From Salinibacter pepae (GTDB taxonomy: Bacteria > Bacteroidota > Rhodothermia > Rhodothermales > Salinibacteraceae), in contig NZ_CAMTTE010000001.1 of NCBI RefSeq assembly GCF_947077775.1, forward strand, positions 3,438,501-3,502,500: a stretch of DNA of 64,000 nucleotides, given 5' to 3'. Below, piece by piece: positions 28,784 to 37,313 of the stretch (within the stretch, counting starts at the first letter, position 1; the number at the start of each line of letters is the position of its first letter). The notes under the pieces are model-generated. The model saw only the letters and a list, made by a program, of their open reading frames with translations. It was not told the DNA's origin and did no database searches. The translations under genes and the position numbers were made by a program.

Positions 28784-29339
28784 CGATAGGGAAAAGATGG
28801 CGCTTGAGAGTGACGCACGATCCCTACGAAAGTGCGGGGCGGAGGTTGGCCGGCGGGGGGCGTCTGAAGGGGACCGTCCATTCCCTCTGAGGTGAGGGCT
28901 GAAGGACCACCCACCCGGCCGTCCTTAATATCTGTTATTGCAGTAAACACGTCGTTCGCAGATTTCCGTGGCGGGGCAAAATCAAGGCGGTCGTTGAGGC
29001 GCATCCCGGTCCGTGTAGGACGAGAATGCTACCGGGCCGGTTACATATTGTACCAGTGCCGGACACGAATGAACGACGGGACGCCGCTCAGGACCCGGCA
29101 GAAGTGCAGGGGACCCCGCTACGTCCGCCGTTGAGCGGGCAAAATAGAGGGAATGTTATCTTTAAGACCATGAATTTGGTCGTTTGTAATCAAGTGGCAC
29201 GGTTCATGTGGCCATATGGGGGCGAAGATGCGGGCGACTCCGAGTGCGGCCGTGGCGACGGGCTTTCGGGCTTCGGAAGACGGTCTCCGCGGTGCGCGTT
29301 CCGCGACACGCGACCCTCTAACCACAACTACTTAACACC
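28784..29339. other. intergenic region upstream of the pilin-like gene
   Basis: 556 nt with no convincing gene. It separates the dehydratase (minus) from the first pilin-like gene (plus), so it holds two outward promoters. The last 200 nt contain AT-rich blocks (TTATCTTTAAGACC near 29157) that could be promoter elements, and the segment next to the pilin start is A/C-rich without a Shine-Dalgarno sequence. A long 5' untranslated leader for the pilin mRNA is possible. I recognised no riboswitch. Confidence 0.4.
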
Positions 29340-29741
29340 ATGGGACAGCAGCAGCTTTTACTTCTCGTGTTGAGCACCGTCATCGTCGGCCTGGCCACCG
29401 TGGCCGGCATCCAGGCCTTCAGCGAAAACCAGGCGCAAGCCACCCAGGATGCACTTGTGCAGCGAGGGACATCTCTAGCCTCAGACTTGCAAGGGGCGCT
29501 GGCTAAGCCTGCTCAGCTCGGTGGTGTTGACTCGAGTTCAACTGGCTCAAAGGCCGCTAGTGCGATTGGCCTCGACAACGCTACCGTCGATGTTGACGGA
29601 GCGAGTGGGCAAGATGCAACGTGTACAATTAATAGTGCGACTCAAATCACGTGTACTGCCTCCGAATCTCCCCAAAACGTACGGGTCAATCTTCAGGGAG
29701 ATAGCCTCGCCACTAACTTCAGTACCGACGGATTCGACTAA
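29340..29741 (+). CDS. leaderless pilin-like protein, probable major subunit
   Basis: 133 aa. The N-terminus MGQQQLLLLVLSTVIVGLAT is hydrophobic from residue 5 and passes into an amphipathic helix (FSENQAQATQDALVQRGTSL), the shape of the pilin alpha-1 helix. There is no positively charged leader, and no Glu at position 5 of a mature form. Cleavage after Gly2, if it happened, would leave a two-residue leader. The C-terminal domain is small and Ser/Thr/Asp-rich with a Cys pair about 10 residues apart (ATCTINSATQITCTA), perhaps a disulphide loop. It has its own terminator and visibly lower GC and different codon choice from its neighbours, consistent with a separately and strongly expressed, fast-evolving surface subunit (inference). 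The pilC and pilB genes follow. Confidence 0.75.
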   Translation: MGQQQLLLLVLSTVIVGLATVAGIQAFSENQAQATQDALVQRGTSLASDLQGALAKPAQLGGVDSSSTGSKAASAIGLDNATVDVDGASGQDATCTINSATQITCTASESPQNVRVNLQGDSLATNFSTDGFD

Positions 29742-29773
29742 GGCTGAAGTCGCTATTCATTCAGTTGGTTCTT

Positions 29774-29807
29774 GAGGCGGTCCTAGACAGGACCGCCTCA
29801 TTTTTTT
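29774..29807 (+). terminator. strong terminator after the pilin-like gene
   Basis: A perfect 11-bp stem GAGGCGGTCCT / AGGACCGCCTC with a 4-nt loop is followed by A and seven T. It lies 32 nt after the stop, so the pilin-like gene can be transcribed alone, as is common for major pilins. Confidence 0.93.
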
Positions 29808-29887
29808 CCTACTGCGTGCACAAAATAGACAGATACCGGCGTCGGAGCCCACCAATTCCGTCCATGTGTTCCTGGTAGGGACTGTAC

Positions 29888-30229
29888 TTGCGGCAACGTC
29901 CTACACCATGGTCAGTGATTTCTCGCATCAAGCCCATCAGCCAAGTCTTCCTCGCGTTAGTCGGCGGGTGGGCGTGGGGGCGATATCAATTCAAGCAAAA
30001 GCCAGCGACCGTTCCCTCAAATCTGACGCATGCGGCGCTGTGCGTGCTGCTCGTTGGTGCGATGGGCGTGGTGGGGTGCAGTCTCAAAGACCTCTCGACC
30101 GTCGAGGAGCGGCGGGACGCCCTGATCGAGGCGGTGGATCGGAATCGGTTCTCCCCTCGGCACTGGGGACAGGGGTTCCTCCACGTCCGGGACTCCGAGG
30201 TAATCGACCGAGCGCGCCGGGACCGGTAG
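29888..30229 (+). CDS. possible small lipoprotein
   Basis: A short frame with a lipobox-like sequence near the middle: LCVLLVGAMGVVGCSLKDLS, with the Cys as candidate lipidated residue. A short charged tail follows (STVEERRDALIEAVDRNRF). No good ATG precedes the signal-like segment. TTG at 29888 and GTG at 29915 are the only in-frame options, and the part before it has a second hydrophobic stretch. It may be a pilotin-like or hypothetical lipoprotein of the pilus locus, or chance. The rest of 29808-30554 shows no other gene. Confidence 0.35.
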   Translation: MRQRPTPWSVISRIKPISQVFLALVGGWAWGRYQFKQKPATVPSNLTHAALCVLLVGAMGVVGCSLKDLSTVEERRDALIEAVDRNRFSPRHWGQGFLHVRDSEVIDRARRDR

Positions 30230-30554
30230 GGCACCGCGTCCCCGCCCTGAGTTGAGCGACCGACGATTCCTGAGGTGGTCCGCACGGCCCGGGTGACAAG
30301 CCGCACATCCTCCTGGACCGAATTCCTTGTGCGGCCGGCGAAGAGGGCGACCGGAGAAGCAGGTAAAGATTCCGTTCATGGTGTCGATAATAAACAATGG
30401 CCCCGGACACATCAGGACGGAGAGCCCGCTAAGCGAAGGCCCGAATGCGGCACGGTGTATGTAGGGTGTAATCCGTAGGAGTAAAACAAAAACGTTCGGT
30501 GCTCTTACAGTTACACGAGAGGCATAGGAACAGACAAATCCAGCCCCTTCTGCC

Positions 30555-31910
30555 ATGGCGACTCGCGAATACCGGTTTCAGGGCGTGGCGGCCGGCGGCC
30601 AGTCGGTGCAGGGCACCGTCATGGCCTCCTCGAAGCGCAAGGCCCGCGAGAAGGTCGAGGACCTGTCCGACGAGCACGGGTTCAAGCCGTCGGACCTGAA
30701 GAAGCGCCGCACCTACTACTACAAGGTGCGCCACCCGAACGGCACCGTGAAGACGGGGGAGCAGAAGGCGTTCTCGGCCGGAGAGGTGGAGGAGGCCCTC
30801 GAAAACATGGGGCTGGAGGTCGTGAAGGTGCAGAAGAAGTGGTTCGACTTCGAGTTTTCGCCGCCGCAGGACGACCTGATTATGTTCGTGCGGCTGGCGG
30901 CGAACCTGCTCCGGGAGAACCTGCCGTTCGACGAGGTGCTGGAGATGCTGGTGAACGACGTGTCCTCGAAGAGCCTCCAGCAGGTCATCCGGGACCTCAA
31001 CTCCGACCTGAAGGGCGGCATGAACGCCGAAAAGGCCTTCAACAAGCACCGCGACAAGCTCGGCAAGTTTACGGCCTACATGCTGGGCATCGCCTCCAAG
31101 AGCGGGAACATGGCCGAGATCTACGAGGCCACGGCCCGCTTCCTGGAGCGGAAGGACGAGTTCAGCTCGCGGGTGCGGAGCGCCATGATCATGCCGGCGG
31201 TCACCACGGTCGCCATGATTGGGGCGATGGTCTGGTACATCTGGTACATCGTGCCGGCAACGGCGGGGCTCTTTGAAGGGATGGAGGTGACGATGCCGCC
31301 GCTCACGAGCTTCTCGCTCGACATGGCGGCCTGGCTGGACCAGTACTGGGTGTGGGTGCTGATCGGGACGGTCGGCCCGCTCCTGGCGTTCGTCGTGTGG
31401 GCCCGCACGGAGCAGGGGAAGTTTTACCTGCACAAGTACATGATCAAGATCCCGCTCATCGGAAAGCTGCTCCACAAGATTAACATCGAGATTTTCTGCC
31501 GGGTCTTCTCCATTCTCTACTCCGGGGCCGGCGACAACCTGCGGGTGATCCGGATTGCGGCCGAGGCCTGCGGCAACAAGTACATGGAGTACCGCATCCG
31601 GAACGTCACGATTCCGATGATGACGGCCCAGGGGGCGAGCCTCGTGCAGGCGCTCAAGGCGAGTGGGGTGTTCACCTCCATGGCCATCACGCGCTTCAAG
31701 AGCGGGGCCGAGACGGGGAGCGTGCGCGAGAGCGCCCGGCAGATGGCCGACTACTACGAGCAGGAGACCGAGCTGAGCCTCGACGCGGCGGTGGAGAGCA
31801 TCCAGACGGGCGTCTCCATCATCATCGCCCTCGGGGTGCTGTTCCTGACGATCCTCTCGGCGGAGATGGCCTTCATCCAGCCGTCGCAGGCCGACATGAT
31901 GGGCATGTAG
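30555..31910 (+). CDS. pilC: PilC/GspF-family inner-membrane platform protein
   Basis: 451 aa, platform of the pilus/secretion machine. Two T2SSF domains are visible, around 120-240 (FVRLAANLLRENLPFDEVLEML) and 320-445 (IEIFCRVFSILYSGAGDNLRV, then FKSGAETGSVRESARQMADYYE), each followed by hydrophobic helices. The N-terminus seems duplicated: YRFQGVAAGGQSVQGTVMAS and YYKVRHPNGTVKTGEQKAFS both resemble the short beta module that opens PilC/GspF once, which explains the extra length. It heads the cluster whose next gene is pilB. The start is ATG at 30555. It probably captures pilin subunits and couples to the ATPases. Confidence 0.93.
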   Translation: MATREYRFQGVAAGGQSVQGTVMASSKRKAREKVEDLSDEHGFKPSDLKKRRTYYYKVRHPNGTVKTGEQKAFSAGEVEEALENMGLEVVKVQKKWFDFEFSPPQDDLIMFVRLAANLLRENLPFDEVLEMLVNDVSSKSLQQVIRDLNSDLKGGMNAEKAFNKHRDKLGKFTAYMLGIASKSGNMAEIYEATARFLERKDEFSSRVRSAMIMPAVTTVAMIGAMVWYIWYIVPATAGLFEGMEVTMPPLTSFSLDMAAWLDQYWVWVLIGTVGPLLAFVVWARTEQGKFYLHKYMIKIPLIGKLLHKINIEIFCRVFSILYSGAGDNLRVIRIAAEACGNKYMEYRIRNVTIPMMTAQGASLVQALKASGVFTSMAITRFKSGAETGSVRESARQMADYYEQETELSLDAAVESIQTGVSIIIALGVLFLTILSAEMAFIQPSQADMMGM

Positions 31911-31967
31911 GCGGGGACGAACGCGGACGACTGAATTGACTGGGTTCTTAATTCTTGTGTTGACGCA

Positions 31968-34223
31968 GTGAGCAATTCGATCGACAGCGACCATTCAATC
32001 TCCTTGCGGGAGGCAGCAGAGGACGAGGCACCCTCGTCCGCGGCGAGCAGCGGGGCCGAGGGCCCGGGGGCGGACGCCCCAGATTCGTCGACGGGGGCGC
32101 CGCGCCCCGACGCCCTGACGCTGGGGCCGGTAGATTCCCCGCGCTTCGCGGTGCCGCCGTTCGCGTCGAGCGACCGGCCGCCCGTGTCTCGCCGGGGCAC
32201 AAAGGACCCATCGTCGGACGATCCGTCGCCCGAAGACCCCGATCTGGGCGGCGTCTCCTCCGAGCCGCACGGGGACGGGTCCGCGGCCCCGGAGCCCGAT
32301 CTCGACGGCGCGCCCGGGGAGGGGCCCCCCGTGGAGGGCGGCCCCGACCTGCCGAGCCCGGAGGAGGCGCTCGACGAGCTTGAGGCCGAGATTGACACCG
32401 AGCTCATCGACGAGGCCGCCTCGCGGATGGCCTCGGGCTCCTCGGTGGGCACGAACGACCGGGTGGTGGAGATGCTGCTGCGGCGCGGCGTCGTGGGCGT
32501 GGGGGCGGTGGAGGCCGCCCAGGCCCAGCGGGACGCGGAGACGCCGGACCTCGCCCTGTGGCGGGTCCTGGCGCAGCAGGACGGGGTGGACGAGGACGTC
32601 GTCTACGAACGCGCAGCCCGCATCTACGCGTTCTCGGTGGCGGACGTTGAATCCCAGGAGCCCGATCTCGACTTCGTCCGTGCGACGGTCGATGCCTTCT
32701 CCGAGGACCAGCAGGAACAGCTCTTCGAACTGGGACTCGTGCCCCACCACGTGCAGCGCGAAGGGGGGCGGAAGGTCATCCTCATTACCCACGACCCGAT
32801 GCGCCCCGAGGTGCACCGGGTGGCGCGGTCGCTCGACCTGCGCCGGTTTGAGCTGCAGTATGCGCCCAAGGCTGCCGTCAACGAGCTGCTGACGGAGGCC
32901 TTCCCGAAGGACAACGAGTACCTGGACCGGATCGACGAGGAGTCGACCGTCGACCTTGGGCAGAACTTCGAGGAGGAGGAAGACCTGGTCGACGAGGAGA
33001 AGCTGGAGGAGGAGATCAACCGGTCGACGCTCATCAACCTGTTCGAGGCGACCCTCGTGGAGGCGGTGCGGGAGGGGGCGTCCGACATCCACATTTACCC
33101 GAACTCTGAAAAAGAGGTCGAAATCCACTTCCGGGTCGACGGGCGCCTCAACCACTGGCACACGGAGGACCGCGTGCACCCGGAGGCCCTCCTGTCGGTG
33201 ATCAAGGACAACGCGATGAGCGTCGACCGCTTTGAGAGCGACGCCGCCCAGGACGGCTTCATTCAGCGCGACGTGGACGGGACCCGCATTCGGTACCGGG
33301 TGTCCATCATGCCGATTGCCAGCTCCAACCAGGACATCGACTCGGAAAGCGTCGTCATCCGGGTGCTGGACGACCGGAAGGTCATCACGAACCTCAACAA
33401 GCTGGGGCTGGGGCCGCGGGCGCTCGACCGGTTCGAGCACGCGATCAGCCAGCCCAACGGCATGGTCATCCTGACCGGGCCGACGGGCTCCGGCAAGAGC
33501 ACGACCCTGGTGGCCGCGCTGCACCGCGTGATTGGGCCGGGCGAGAACGTGCTCACGATTGAGGACCCGGTCGAGTACATCATCGAAGGGGCCCGGCAGA
33601 TCAAGCTCAGCGACAAGCTGCGGCTCAAAGACGCCCTCCGCTCCATCCTGCGCCACGACCCGGATACGGTGATGGTGGGAGAGATGCGGGACAAGGAGAC
33701 GGCCGAGCTCGCGATTAAGCTCGCCAACACGGGGCACCTCACGTTCTCGACGCTGCACACCAACGACGCGCCGAGCGCCGTGAGCCGCCTCTACAAGATG
33801 GAGATCGAGCCCTTCCTCATCGCCTACGCCATCAACCTGGTGGTGGCCCAGCGCCTGATCCGGACCCTCTGCCCGAACTGCAAGCAGGAGGTGACGAACC
33901 CGGACGCCGTGAAGCTGCGCCAGCTGGGCTTCTCGGAGGAGGAGATCAACAACGGCACGTTCTACGCCGCGGACGACAAGGGGGGCTGCGGCCAGTGCGG
34001 CGGCACGGGCTACGACGGGCGGCGCGCCATCGCGGAGGCCCTGTACCTCACCGAGCCGATCCGCCACATGATCGTCGAGGCGGAGGGCATCGTCGATGAA
34101 GGGGCCATCCGGCAGCACGCGGAGCAGGAGGACGGCATGCGGTCGCTTCAGGCGTCGGCCCGACAGTCCATTCTCAACGGGGAGACCTCGGTGGAGGAGA
34201 TGATCCGGGTGGTGTCCACGTAG
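31968..34223 (+). CDS. pilB: PilB/GspE-family assembly ATPase
   Basis: 751 aa from GTG at 31968. Residues 1 to about 145 are acidic, Ser/Pro-rich and probably disordered. An MshEN/GspE-N-like domain follows (VVEMLLRRGVVGVGAVEAAQ). The ATPase core has Walker A GPTGSGKST at 504-512 (Lys510), Asp box and Walker B (VMVGEMRDKET near 567) and the His box (TFSTLHTNDAPSAV). Two CxxC pairs (CPNCKQ near 634, CGQCGGTGYDGR near 675) form the zinc-binding C-domain of extension ATPases. It should power pilin polymerisation at the inner membrane with pilC. The long acidic head is unusual for the family. Confidence 0.96.
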   Translation: MSNSIDSDHSISLREAAEDEAPSSAASSGAEGPGADAPDSSTGAPRPDALTLGPVDSPRFAVPPFASSDRPPVSRRGTKDPSSDDPSPEDPDLGGVSSEPHGDGSAAPEPDLDGAPGEGPPVEGGPDLPSPEEALDELEAEIDTELIDEAASRMASGSSVGTNDRVVEMLLRRGVVGVGAVEAAQAQRDAETPDLALWRVLAQQDGVDEDVVYERAARIYAFSVADVESQEPDLDFVRATVDAFSEDQQEQLFELGLVPHHVQREGGRKVILITHDPMRPEVHRVARSLDLRRFELQYAPKAAVNELLTEAFPKDNEYLDRIDEESTVDLGQNFEEEEDLVDEEKLEEEINRSTLINLFEATLVEAVREGASDIHIYPNSEKEVEIHFRVDGRLNHWHTEDRVHPEALLSVIKDNAMSVDRFESDAAQDGFIQRDVDGTRIRYRVSIMPIASSNQDIDSESVVIRVLDDRKVITNLNKLGLGPRALDRFEHAISQPNGMVILTGPTGSGKSTTLVAALHRVIGPGENVLTIEDPVEYIIEGARQIKLSDKLRLKDALRSILRHDPDTVMVGEMRDKETAELAIKLANTGHLTFSTLHTNDAPSAVSRLYKMEIEPFLIAYAINLVVAQRLIRTLCPNCKQEVTNPDAVKLRQLGFSEEEINNGTFYAADDKGGCGQCGGTGYDGRRAIAEALYLTEPIRHMIVEAEGIVDEGAIRQHAEQEDGMRSLQASARQSILNGETSVEEMIRVVST

Positions 34224-34328
34224 GCCCCGGCTCGGCCCAGCCGTGCGTGCGGAGAGGCGGCGCCAGGGCCGCCGCGAGCAGAAGACGACGCGCATTCGAT
34301 ACCCTGTTCGACATGCAGATCGGTTGCC

Positions 34329-34841
34329 ATGCAACAGACGCTTCTGGCCCTTCTGGCGCTCATGATGGCCACGTTTTTCAACTTCAACCAGATGAAGACC
34401 GAGCTGCAGAAGCAGCGCCAGGTGGTCCGGTCGGAGATGGAGCAGATGGCCCTCGGGGTGGGGATGCAGACGATGGAGGTGATCCGGGCGCGGGCCTTCG
34501 ATGAGGCCACTATTGGCGGAACGGAAGACCGAATCACGGACCCCACGGAGTTCCGGGGCTCATTTGGGGGAGGCATGGATTGTCAGGCCTTCGGGGGCAG
34601 TCAAACCTGCGACTCGGTGGGGGACTTCCACGACATGACGCCCAGCACCGAGACCTTCAAGACGCCGGAGTTCGACATGGAGTTTACCGTTGAGGTGGAG
34701 GTCCGCTACCTGGATTCGAGCATGAATGTAGCGTCGGGCCCTACCTTCCGAAAAGAAGTCGTGGTTTACGTCCAGGATGCGGGGGACGACCCCTTCCTGG
34801 CCGAGCCCATCCGGTTTTCGGAGGTGCTGAGCTACTACTAG
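34329..34841 (+). CDS. leaderless pilin-like protein (minor subunit candidate)
   Basis: 170 aa. MQQTLLALLALMMATFFNFN begins directly with the hydrophobic stretch and continues into a charged helix (KTELQKQRQVVRSEMEQMAL), like a pilin alpha-1 helix without leader or Glu5. The remainder is beta-rich with two Cys 10 residues apart (around DCQAFGGSQTCD) and ends FSEVLSYY. It lies 105 nt after pilB and 52 nt before the next pilin-like gene. I recognise no named family. By position and architecture it is probably a pseudopilin or minor pilin. Confidence 0.7.
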   Translation: MQQTLLALLALMMATFFNFNQMKTELQKQRQVVRSEMEQMALGVGMQTMEVIRARAFDEATIGGTEDRITDPTEFRGSFGGGMDCQAFGGSQTCDSVGDFHDMTPSTETFKTPEFDMEFTVEVEVRYLDSSMNVASGPTFRKEVVVYVQDAGDDPFLAEPIRFSEVLSYY

Positions 34842-34893
34842 GTGCTCCCTTGATGCCCAACGCCCGACGCTTCTCACAGAGCGGACGCCCGCC

Positions 34894-35715
34894 ATGCAGT
34901 TTCTCTACGACAACTTGACGGCGACGGTCATCGCCTTGATGACGACCCTGATTCTGCTGTCGATCCAGTCCCGGGCGACCCAGAACAGCGTGGCGGAGGT
35001 GTCCCGGAATCGGATGGGGGAGCTCACGCAGACCTTCGCGTCGTGGCTGGAGCGGGACATTGAGCGAATGGGGGAGAATTTCGAGGAGGGCGAACGGGCT
35101 CCGTTCGACAACCCAGTATACACCGAGGGCAGTGGGGGCACCGACATTACCACCCAGTTCACGTTCTACCGCGACTCGACCGCGAGCAGCGGCGACGAGT
35201 ACCGAATTGCGACCCGCTACGAGGTGACCCAGAAGGGAACCCGCACGGTTGACGGCACCACGAAGCCCGTTTATCAACTGACCCGCACGAAGCGGCGAAA
35301 GGAGATGGGAGGGAGCTGGGAGTCGTGGTCTGGGTCGAAGGGCGTAAGTCCTTCTTCTCTCGGGTACTTTCAGATCGATCTACTCGACAAAGACGCGAGC
35401 CCGGTCCCAAACCCGAACGGGAATGCGGACCAGGTTCACAGCGTTCGGGTCCGGTTTTCCGTGGTGTCGCCGTTCCAGAACGCCCAGACGTTTCCGCGGG
35501 CGACCCACGTCGGGTCGGTCCTGCTCGTCCGGGATCAATCAGATGCCAGTGTGATCAACACCCCGTCGACCATGGGAGACTGCAAGGGCGGCGGGTGGAA
35601 GCAGTTGACGGATGGTACGGGCACGCCGTTCGGCTGCGCGGCGGCGTGTATGTACATGGCGTCGGGGGGACGCCAGGGGTCCGACAACTGCACGGGGGGC
35701 AAGGGGAGGCCCTAG
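34894..35715 (+). CDS. leaderless pilin-like protein with Cys-rich C-terminus
   Basis: 273 aa. Residues 1-8 (MQFLYDNL) precede a membrane helix (TATVIALMTTLILLS) and an amphipathic helix (RATQNSVAEVSRNRMGELTQ). No prepilin-type leader is present. The middle is beta-rich (TRYEVTQKGTRTVDGTTKPV). The C-terminal 40 residues hold a Cys/Gly motif, GDCKGGGWKQL with downstream CAAAC and NC, like the small Cys-Gly-Gly-Trp modules that end various exported proteins. Probably a larger minor pilin (PilW/GspJ-like size). It belongs to the run of three pilin-like genes. Confidence 0.7.
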   Translation: MQFLYDNLTATVIALMTTLILLSIQSRATQNSVAEVSRNRMGELTQTFASWLERDIERMGENFEEGERAPFDNPVYTEGSGGTDITTQFTFYRDSTASSGDEYRIATRYEVTQKGTRTVDGTTKPVYQLTRTKRRKEMGGSWESWSGSKGVSPSSLGYFQIDLLDKDASPVPNPNGNADQVHSVRVRFSVVSPFQNAQTFPRATHVGSVLLVRDQSDASVINTPSTMGDCKGGGWKQLTDGTGTPFGCAAACMYMASGGRQGSDNCTGGKGRP

Positions 35716-35871
35716 TGATAGGCATGCTCCGAGCAATCCGTTGCCCTTCCTGCTGAAGTCGCGCGAGGAAGGAGACGAAAGTGGAAGCACCCGAAGCACC
35801 GGTCGGCCGACGCCTCGGATCAGGCCGTAGCGCCATCAAACAAGCCTTCTTACAACCAACATCTGTTCGCC

Positions 35872-36873
35872 ATGGGAAAGTTCAGCTTGCTTCTTAGCTT
35901 ATCGGTCGTAGGTGCCGTGACCATTCTCGCATTCCAGGGCAATCAAACCTCCGTCGACACGAGAGAGCGCCAGTCGCTCCGTCAAGGGAAAGTGATCGCC
36001 CGCCAGATTGCCCGGTCCGGGTACAACTCGGTGCTGTCGGAGGCCCACAAGGCCGACGGCCCGGACAAGGAGGTCGGGCAGGTGGTGTCGGCGGTGGACA
36101 CGGTTCAGGGAGAGTACGAAGGGGGCACGTACAAGGCGTGGCTCAAAAAGATCAGTTCCTCGGCGTACACGGCCGTGTCGGTCAGCCGCTTCTCGGTGGC
36201 GGACTCGCTCGTGGAGTACCGGATCGGGGGGTACGCCAACAATACGATGAAGGCCCCGACGGTGGAGACGCCCAGCCAGCTGAACGTCACCTTCGAGCAG
36301 TCGATGGCCGGCTACTGCTCGGCGGTATACTTGAAGCGGGTGAAGCCGGGCACCAAGCCAAAAAATCAGCCGGATCCCGAAATGGTGTTTCCGCCGGGCA
36401 ACAACCGGAACGATGCCTCGTCGAGCTACGAGAAAACCATCGAGTCGGGCACGCGGCTCAACTTCATCCTGGCGGTGGACAAGAACTGCAGCCACGAAGG
36501 GGACGAGTCCGCCGACTTCCCCGACGACTACAATCACATCCAGCGGTCCTTCAAGCAGGACGTGGACAAGCTGAATACGATGCGGGAGGCGCCGTACGGC
36601 ATGGTGGAGGAAACGACCATCGGGGCGTCGGACGGCTGGCGAGTGTCCTTTGAGGACCAGCGGGTCTTTTCGGAGGCCCAGTTGTGGGACATCAAGGAAA
36701 ACGGGTACCCTGCCAACTCCTACTGGAGCAGAAGCCGAAAGACGTACGGCGGAAACGGCTGGCGAACGACCCCCGATGGCCTCCGCCACCTCAACGACTA
36801 TGGCGCCGTGCCGGATTTCAGTGACCAGGTTTTTAAGGTCGCGCTGACGGATCCGAACTCCGGATCGACGTAA
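35872..36873 (+). CDS. leaderless pilin-like protein, large
   Basis: 333 aa. MGKFSLLLSLSVVGAVTILA is a near-immediate hydrophobic helix followed by QGNQTSVDTRERQSLRQGKV and IARQIARSGYNSVLSEAH. The last resembles the helix after the membrane segment in GspK/PilX-like subunits. No leader or Glu5. The large soluble domain carries a single Cys pair (GYCSAVYLKR and KNCSHEG). The C-terminus is polar. This is the third of three adjacent pilin-like genes, and the size suggests a tip-type subunit (inference only). A strong hairpin about 170 nt downstream ends the pilC-pilB-pilin unit. Confidence 0.68.
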   Translation: MGKFSLLLSLSVVGAVTILAFQGNQTSVDTRERQSLRQGKVIARQIARSGYNSVLSEAHKADGPDKEVGQVVSAVDTVQGEYEGGTYKAWLKKISSSAYTAVSVSRFSVADSLVEYRIGGYANNTMKAPTVETPSQLNVTFEQSMAGYCSAVYLKRVKPGTKPKNQPDPEMVFPPGNNRNDASSSYEKTIESGTRLNFILAVDKNCSHEGDESADFPDDYNHIQRSFKQDVDKLNTMREAPYGMVEETTIGASDGWRVSFEDQRVFSEAQLWDIKENGYPANSYWSRSRKTYGGNGWRTTPDGLRHLNDYGAVPDFSDQVFKVALTDPNSGST

Positions 36874-37045
36874 CGGCCTTGGGAGAAATCACGTCTCGTG
36901 CCCGCAGTGTCCGTGCCGGGGGGCTGCGAGGAGAAGCCGGCCCGCCTATGTGCGTTCTCCTCGGTCCCCGTGCGGCCCGCCCCCACCGTCGCTTTCAACC
37001 GTCGGGGCCCGCTCGGGCATTCAGGGGGCTCAACAGTCGAGAAAG

Positions 37046-37092
37046 AACGGAAGCCGCAGGGCGAGCCGTCGTCCTGCGGCTTCCGTTGTGTA
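37046..37092 (+). terminator. terminator between pilin-like genes and pilT
   Basis: A 14-bp stem ACGGAAGCCGCAGG / CCTGCGGCTTCCGT (37047-37060 with 37073-37086) has a 12-nt loop and a short, interrupted T-rich tail. The gene-free stretch 36874-37313 holds this hairpin and presumably the pilT promoter; I see nothing else in it. Confidence 0.8.
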
Positions 37093-37313
37093 ATCTCTTC
37101 CTGTGAAAGACTACCAATCTACGGCCGGCATCTGCCGCCCACCGACGCCGCTCTTCTCTGTCTGCGGGGGCTGTCCGTGCATCCCCGGTGGTTTTCGGCC
37201 CGCTGATCCGGCAGCAACGAGAAGCCCCGCCCGTGTGCGCCGCCTCGTCCCCCAAGCGAACAGTTCTGCGCGGGTGGCAAAACGGCTCGGCGTGCCTTTT
37301 GCGTCGTGTGATC

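Noticed and set aside
32000-34300. Type II secretion system instead of a type IV pilus
   Set aside because: A PilT-like retraction ATPase without zinc Cys pairs is present, and GspG/GspL-like features are lacking. A secretion role is still not excluded.
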